Positions 5,281-9,148 of a stretch of 9,148 nucleotides of DNA are shown in pieces. Within the stretch, counting starts at the first letter, position 1; the number at the start of each line of letters is the position of its first letter. Under the pieces are notes generated by a model, which did no database searches, was not told where the DNA came from, and was given only the letters and a program-made list of their open reading frames with translations. The position numbers and the translations under genes are program-made. This stretch comes from Chloroflexota bacterium (GTDB taxonomy: Bacteria; Chloroflexota; Anaerolineae; Anaerolineales; UBA11657): contig QWRL01000089.1 of the NCBI GenBank assembly GCA_003670425.1, positions 1 to 9,148 of the forward strand, read 5' to 3'.

Positions 5281-7827
5281 CTACGGCTGCGCTGCGCGCA
5301 TGCGAGTCAGATTTATGGAGCTGATGATTACCGGCGTAGTGCCGCCAACGATGCGGAAGTCTGCGCCATAGTTTTGGTGGTTGGCGAACGCAGCACCAGA
5401 CAGCACCAGTGTTGTGCTGCGCCAGCTGTGCGTGTTCTGGCGGGTGGCGAGCACTGTGCGCCGATACGCATCAGCGGGATCGCGGCTTGCATTGCAGGGC
5501 ACGGTGTCGTAATCGAGCAGCAGCGGCTCGTACCCATTGTCATAGTACTGAATGTTGAGGCGCACTGATCCGCCGCCGTCAAAATAGAATCCATCATCCA
5601 CCGCAAAGTACATTTGGTTGAGGGGTGCGCCCGCAGCCGGCAGCGCTGCGGAGCCGGCCGCAGCGGGATTGGCGCTGCCAAACGCAACTGTGCGCAGCTT
5701 GCCGTCTGCGCTGCGCACTATCAGTTCCAGTGCGTTCGGCTGGTAGAGTGCCAGCTGCGCGCTGCCCGTGCCATCGTAGTCAGCAGCGGCCGGCAGCGCC
5801 TCCGCGCCGGGCGTGCCCCACACTTCCACGCGGCTCTGGCCGCTGCGCGAACTGCGGATGAACCACTGTGAGCTACTGGGGCGAAAGAGCGCAAAGTCGG
5901 TGCGCCTGTCGCCGTCATAGTCAGCCGGAGCGGGCAAATCGCTGCTCTCTGGCAGCCCAAAGATGCGCTGCTCTACGCGCCCGTCGGAAGAGCGCTGCAC
6001 AATCCAAGTGCTGCTTTCCGGCACAAACACGGCTGCGTCGCTGCGTCCATCACCGTCGTAGTCACCGGCCACGGGCACATTGTTGGCTGTGGCGCTGCCC
6101 ACCTGCAGCACCAGTGGGCGGTTGAGTCCGGAGTAAATGTTCCACTCTGCAGTGGCGGGCCAGTACTCCGCGCGATCGGGCATGCCGTCGCCGTCAAAAT
6201 CCCCCGGCTGCGCCAGGTTGCCAAGCGCTGCAGTTTGCAGCAGGCGGCCATCGCTGTTACGCAGCACAAAGCGCTGCTTGCTGGCAGGCTGCAGCAGCGC
6301 CGCGTCTGCACGCCCGTCGCCGTCAAAATCAAATGGAGCCGGCACGAGCGCATAGCCGGTGCTGCGCGCTGCTTGTCCGTCCACAGTCGCAGCAGTGTGA
6401 AAGGTGTCGCCCTGCGCATCCACAAGTGCGAGCCCGGCCGCGCTGCCAAGCGCGCCAAAAGTTAGCTGCACGGTGCTGGCGCCGCTATATGGCGTGGGCG
6501 CGGGCTGGCCGCGCTTGAAGTCTTGCGCCAGCTGGCGCGTGAGGTCCAGATAGCTGCGGCCCTGCTCGCGGGTCTCGGCGATGCCCGTGCCCTCGTGAAA
6601 TTCATTCCAAGTTTCAAGCGCGGCCCAAGGCGTGCGGCAGCGCGTGGCCGCCGCAAATCCGGCGCGCAAGGCGTCCCCGTTGCGCCGGCCCACAAACAAA
6701 GCGTTGGCGCGGTCGGCCAGCAGCCGGTCATCGTAGCCCGGCCCGATGGCAGCAACCTGCGCCGTGATGTGCGGCCACAATGCGCCGCCCCAAGAGTACT
6801 CGGCATCACCGCGCAGCGCTCCGGCACCGGAGCGGCGGGCGGCTGCGTCCCAGTTGGGCGTGAGCACCACATACGGCATCACGCCAAAGTCTGCATTGAA
6901 GCGCAGCTTGAGGTCTGCCAGGAACTGTGCACTGGCACCGCGCACAAAGTCCGGCTCCCACATCCAAATCAGCGGTTGGCCGGCTTGCGTCAGCGCCCAG
7001 TGTGGGCGTGGAATGGTGTTGAAGAAAAATTGAATGCCGCTATAAAACTCCGCGCGCCCGGCTGCCGTAGAAAGATCCACGGGCTGCGGGTTGGTGGTGT
7101 CATAAAACATACCGATCGCCGGCGCGGCGCTGTTGCTGGCGCGCATGTCTTGCAGCGCCGTGGCAAGCGCCTGCAGGCCGGGTCGTGACCAGTTGTGGGA
7201 TTCGGCTGTGTTCCAGTAAACCGGCAGCGCCACATCGATGCCGGCGTAGGTCATGTCTTCCAGCTGGCGCCGATGCCACGCCGGGCTGCGCAATGCCGGT
7301 GGCAGCGCGCCGGCGGGATTTTGGGTGAGCCAGCTGCTGGGATCATTAGGGTTGCGGCCCATATGCAGCGCGCTTTGCTCGTCGTACCAATAGAAGTAGT
7401 ACGTGAAGATGGTGCGGGCCTCGCGGCCGGGCGCACTGGATGATTCATCAGACCAGTCTTCGCCGGCAGCCGGCGCTGCGGGCAGCGCTTCTCCAGCAAC
7501 AGTCAACATGATGCGCAGATTTGTGATCCAGCCGCCTTCGCCACGCAGCCGCAGCACATAATACTCATTTGTGTGCGGGCATACCCGGCGCTGCCCAAGC
7601 GCCGCCACCTCTGAGTTGCCCAGGTAGACAGCGCGACTCTCGGGTGTATTCCAACGCAGCCATGTGCAGGTGCCGGGGCGCACGGTGGGATTGTCCAGCC
7701 AGAACTGGGTGGCGCTCGCAGCGGGTGCGGCGGGCGGCGGCTCTGCTGCCACTGCAGCACCAGCCGGCTTGGAGCTCAGCAGCAGCGCGCAAGCCAGAAC
7801 TGCTGCCAGCCCGCGCCAGCGGCGCAT
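5281..7827 (-). CDS. Secreted DUF5010/GH99-like glycoside hydrolase with Ig-like module, FG-GAP propeller and C-terminal beta domain
   Basis: Likely exported enzyme acting on a polysaccharide; bond and substrate are unknown. The frame is open to ATG 7944 (887 aa, numbering used here). I prefer ATG 7827 (residue 40) because MRRWRGLAAVLACALLLSS is a classic signal peptide; 7878 is also possible and none has a good ribosome site. Order: Ig-like module about 78-150 (CTWLRWN, VCP); TIM-barrel-like domain about 178-480 with YYFYWYDEQSALH, WHRRQLEDMTYAGIDVALPV, IGMFYDTT, WMWEPDF (327-333) and TWNEFHEGT (445-453), whose E444, E448 and E451 are candidate catalytic acids; five FG-GAP/VCBS repeats with DxDxDGxxD calcium loops at 539, 582, 628, 675 and 722, the last degenerate (DYDGTGSAQ); C-terminal jelly-roll-like domain about 778-885 with FYFDGGGS and GADFRI. 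No anchor is seen. It is last in a leftward run after a WecB-type glycosyltransferase, suggesting work on the cell's own exopolysaccharide. Confidence 0.85.
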   Translation of the reverse strand: MRRWRGLAAVLACALLLSSKPAGAAVAAEPPPAAPAASATQFWLDNPTVRPGTCTWLRWNTPESRAVYLGNSEVAALGQRRVCPHTNEYYVLRLRGEGGWITNLRIMLTVAGEALPAAPAAGEDWSDESSSAPGREARTIFTYYFYWYDEQSALHMGRNPNDPSSWLTQNPAGALPPALRSPAWHRRQLEDMTYAGIDVALPVYWNTAESHNWSRPGLQALATALQDMRASNSAAPAIGMFYDTTNPQPVDLSTAAGRAEFYSGIQFFFNTIPRPHWALTQAGQPLIWMWEPDFVRGASAQFLADLKLRFNADFGVMPYVVLTPNWDAAARRSGAGALRGDAEYSWGGALWPHITAQVAAIGPGYDDRLLADRANALFVGRRNGDALRAGFAAATRCRTPWAALETWNEFHEGTGIAETREQGRSYLDLTRQLAQDFKRGQPAPTPYSGASTVQLTFGALGSAAGLALVDAQGDTFHTAATVDGQAARSTGYALVPAPFDFDGDGRADAALLQPASKQRFVLRNSDGRLLQTAALGNLAQPGDFDGDGMPDRAEYWPATAEWNIYSGLNRPLVLQVGSATANNVPVAGDYDGDGRSDAAVFVPESSTWIVQRSSDGRVEQRIFGLPESSDLPAPADYDGDRRTDFALFRPSSSQWFIRSSRSGQSRVEVWGTPGAEALPAAADYDGTGSAQLALYQPNALELIVRSADGKLRTVAFGSANPAAAGSAALPAAGAPLNQMYFAVDDGFYFDGGGSVRLNIQYYDNGYEPLLLDYDTVPCNASRDPADAYRRTVLATRQNTHSWRSTTLVLSGAAFANHQNYGADFRIVGGTTPVIISSINLTRMRAAQP

Positions 7828-7975
7828 AAGTTTTAAGATTGGTGCCACAGCGTTAGCGAGCCATGCCGGCCAGTCCATTGAACCGGCAGCAGGCTTGCAA
7901 AGGGTATCGGCAGGCACAGCCGTCGATGCACTGGGACGGCGCATGCCCCTGCAGAATCAAGGCTTTTGCGCACGT

Positions 7976-8004
7976 TCTTTACGGAGATTAAATCAGATAG
8001 TCAA
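7976..8004 (-). promoter_or_regulatory. Possible promoter of the secreted hydrolase gene
   Basis: Minus strand: TTGACT (8004-7999) follows a T-run, then a 17-bp spacer and TAAAGA (7981-7976). The -35 matches consensus at five of six bases but the -10 at only three. It overlaps the 3' end of the preceding small gene and would start transcription near 7969, shortly before the upstream ATG at 7944. This AT-rich patch contrasts with the GC-rich surroundings. Confidence 0.3.
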
Positions 8005-8413
8005 AAAAACTTCCCGGGTTTATCGCCTCCTGTGCCAGCAACTGGCGGGCAACACCAGTGCGAGCGGCCAGCGTATGCTCCAGATTGGCGCCATGCTGCA
8101 CTTCCGCGGTGCGCTGCACAGTGCGCTCACCACTGCGATCAGTTGTAATCTCTTTGGTGTGTTCTTTGTGCTGCGCGTACTCGGCGCTGGGCGGGCGCTT
8201 GGTGTCCGGGGTGCGATACGGAAATGGAGTGTAAAGCTCAAAGCGGTCCGGCCGCGGAAAGATGGGGCTGGCATCCGGCCGGTCGCTGCGGCTGGTATCA
8301 ATGCGCTGCTGTGGCCGGTCTGCAGGCGCTTGCGGCGCAGCCACGGGCACACTGCGATAACGGTTTAATGCAGAGCCGCGAAAGAGCGGTTGAATCGCGT
8401 TGTATTCAGACAT
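7988..8413 (-). CDS. Hypothetical 141-aa Pro/Arg-rich protein
   Basis: Not recognised. It starts at ATG 8413 (MSEYNAIQPLFRGSALNRYR) and stops at TAA 7988. No signal peptide, membrane segment or Cys residue is seen. Residues 20-80 are rich in Pro, Arg, Asp and Ser and are probably disordered, with a short aromatic patch FELYTPFPYRTPD (58-70). Residues 80-130 are charged and could form a helix (EHTLAARTGVARQLLAQEA, 112-130), and the tail ends in GSFFDYLI. No clear ribosome site precedes the ATG. It lies 42 bp after the Cys-rich gene and 43 bp before the first possible hydrolase start, all on the same strand, so cotranscription is likely. The layout (flexible region, then helix and aromatic tail) could suit an adaptor, but that is speculation. 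Confidence 0.6.
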   Translation of the reverse strand: MSEYNAIQPLFRGSALNRYRSVPVAAPQAPADRPQQRIDTSRSDRPDASPIFPRPDRFELYTPFPYRTPDTKRPPSAEYAQHKEHTKEITTDRSGERTVQRTAEVQHGANLEHTLAARTGVARQLLAQEAINPGSFFDYLI

Positions 8414-8455
8414 AGGGGCGTCCGCTTCAATCCTGAGGGATAAAGGGTGATTACT

Positions 8456-8881
8456 TCATGTAAGGATGCGAATGTGGCCGCCGGGCGGCGCAGTGCCGCT
8501 GCCAGCGCAGGCACCGCACGGCCGGGTTTTAGTATATCCAAACTCGGCCGGTTCACTGCCAACGCCGCCGCAGCGCTGGCAGCGCTGGCGAAAATCCAGC
8601 ACATGCGTTGCGCCGGCCTGCGAGATGCACCCGGCGCCGCGGCACTCCGTGCAGGGCTGGCGCGTAAACATGCCGCGCGCCGCGGGTTTGTGGCCGGTGG
8701 CGCTGCACAGCGCGCACACGCGCAGCATATCCGCGTGCTGCACCAATAGCTGGCGGCTGCCGGAACACACACTGCAAACGGCAGTCGGCGCGCCGGGCTC
8801 GGTGCCGGTGGCGCCGCAAAATGCACACGCCACAATTGACCGGCCGGGCGCAAGCACTTCAATGACCGCTGCGGGTTGCAT
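8456..8881 (-). CDS. DnaJ-type zinc-finger-like protein with six CxxC knuckles, no J domain
   Basis: A 141-aa cytoplasmic-looking protein with no signal peptide. Six CxxC pairs start at C19 (CAFCGATG), C36 (CSVCSGS), C56 (CALCSATG), C77 (CTECRGAG), C101 (CQRCGGVG) and C122 (CGACAGSG), resembling the CxxCxGxG repeats of DnaJ that bind zinc and unfolded protein. They fall into three modules, each with a first knuckle followed by (A/G)(T/V)G..P and a second knuckle 17-21 residues on, so three zinc sites are likely against two in DnaJ. C85 is the only unpaired Cys. There is no HPD-containing J domain. ATG 8881 is the start: an in-frame TGA lies close upstream and a weak GGA is 8 nt before the ATG. 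It follows a WecB-type gene and a possible small ORF. A chaperone, redox or scaffolding role is possible but unproven. Confidence 0.78.
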   Translation of the reverse strand: MQPAAVIEVLAPGRSIVACAFCGATGTEPGAPTAVCSVCSGSRQLLVQHADMLRVCALCSATGHKPAARGMFTRQPCTECRGAGCISQAGATHVLDFRQRCQRCGGVGSEPAEFGYTKTRPCGACAGSGTAPPGGHIRILT

Positions 8882-8886
8882 GTCAG

Positions 8887-9021
8887 CTATCCAGCGTCAC
8901 AAGCATAGCGCTGCGTGCCCGGGCGCAGCCAATGCGTGCACGCCACTGTTGTCATCGGCGCAGCTTTGGCAGTCACACCGGTAACGCTGCGGCCGCAGCC
9001 AGATACTTTTATGGCGGGCAT
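8887..9021 (-). CDS. Possible small ORF, 44 aa with three Cys
   Basis: ATG 9021 to TAG 8887 fits the gap between the WecB-type gene (stop codon begins 9030, 6 bp before the ATG) and the zinc-finger gene (5 bp after). The product starts MPAIKVSGCGRS and ends THWLRPGTQRYACDAG, with Cys at 9, 28 and 41 and His at 30, which could bind metal. It has no visible ribosome site, and third-position GC is about 60%, no better than background, so coding status is doubtful. The fit within the gene chain is the main support. Confidence 0.3.
   Translation of the reverse strand: MPAIKVSGCGRSVTGVTAKAAPMTTVACTHWLRPGTQRYACDAG
8986..8999. repeat. 14-bp perfect palindrome
   Basis: GCTGCGGCCGCAGC equals its own reverse complement. 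It lies 29 bp past the stop of the WecB-type gene. No T-run follows on the minus strand, so it is not a clear terminator. In GC-rich DNA such a palindrome may be chance; a dyad binding site is the alternative. Confidence 0.35.
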
Positions 9022-9027
9022 TGGGCG

Positions 9028-9148
9028 TCAGGCTTCGCGTACGGCGCCGGGCTGCGTGAGCACGCGCCACGCAAACTGCGGCAGCGCCAGCATGCGCCGC
9101 CAGCGCCACGGCTGCAGCAGCAAGCGGTGCAGCCATTCCAGGCCGAGC
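9028..9148 (-). CDS. WecB/TagA/CpsF-family glycosyltransferase, C-terminal fragment
   Basis: Only the last 39 or so codons are inside the window; the gene continues past the right edge and stops at TGA 9030-9028. The visible end reads LGLEWLHRLLLQPWRWRR, then MLALPQFAWRVLTQPG. GLEWL-RL---P-R--RR followed by an aromatic/basic tail is the characteristic C-terminus of the WecG/TagA/CpsF (GT26) family. These enzymes transfer N-acetylmannosaminuronate, N-acetylmannosamine or glucose to a lipid-linked sugar early in surface-polysaccharide or teichoic-acid synthesis; which sugar cannot be told from this fragment. It is the first visible gene of the leftward run ending in the secreted hydrolase, and places that run in a polysaccharide locus. 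Confidence 0.75.
   Translation of the reverse strand, partial: LGLEWLHRLLLQPWRWRRMLALPQFAWRVLTQPGAVREA

Noticed and set aside
5860..6360. Apparent repeats in the DNA of the hydrolase gene
   Set aside because: They are the codons of the FG-GAP calcium loops, not a CRISPR array or mobile repeat; spacing follows the protein blades.
8897..9136. 79-aa minus-strand frame with a Cys-rich end spanning the WecB-type gene terminus
   Set aside because: It runs through the recognisable transferase C-terminus in a different frame, so the overlapping part is a shadow.
1..9148. Mobile elements, tRNA/rRNA genes, CRISPR arrays and toxin-antitoxin pairs
   Set aside because: I looked for transposase motifs, terminal repeats, cloverleaf-like patterns and direct-repeat arrays and saw none; no tools were run to confirm this.

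Overview
The window is GC-rich DNA, apparently chromosomal, with long bacterial genes. I infer a member of the Chloroflexota (Anaerolineae/Caldilineae-like). The grounds are the RNase J sequence style, an SLC13 permease carrying internal TrkA-C domains, and a secreted DUF5010-type protein with a 'CTWLRW...VYLG...VCP' Ig-like module and FG-GAP repeats. Several genes also lack clear Shine-Dalgarno sites. This assignment comes from remembered family features and no search was run.

Layout, left to right. The 3' part of a GT4-type glycosyltransferase runs rightward (2-1120) and is cut by the left edge. It converges on a leftward SLC13/DASS permease (1216-3015). Upstream of that lies a leftward ribonuclease J gene (rnj, 3192-4835). 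The rnj 5' region (4836-5024) holds a near-consensus sigma70 promoter (TTGACG, 17 bp, TATATT), three overlapping mini-ORFs and a textbook intrinsic terminator placed before the rnj start. Together these look like an attenuator or a terminated leader RNA. Positions 5025-5280 hold nothing I can name.

The right half is entirely leftward. In transcription order it holds the 3' end of a WecB/TagA/CpsF-type glycosyltransferase (9148-9028), a possible 44-residue small ORF (9021-8887), a six-CxxC zinc-finger-like protein (8881-8456), an unrecognised 141-residue Pro-rich protein (8413-7988), and a large secreted glycoside-hydrolase-like protein (ORF open from 7944, start probably 7827, stop at 5281). 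Gaps are short (6, 5, 42 and 43+ bp), so this looks like one transcription unit attached to a polysaccharide locus.

How they may fit together: glycosyltransferases at both edges suggest the window lies in or between exopolysaccharide/glycan biosynthesis genes. The secreted hydrolase would then act outside the cell on a polysaccharide. RNase J (RNA decay) and the permease look like an unrelated pair inserted in this neighbourhood. The least explained elements are the rnj leader and the small Cys-rich plus Pro-rich gene pair between the WecB-type transferase and the hydrolase.
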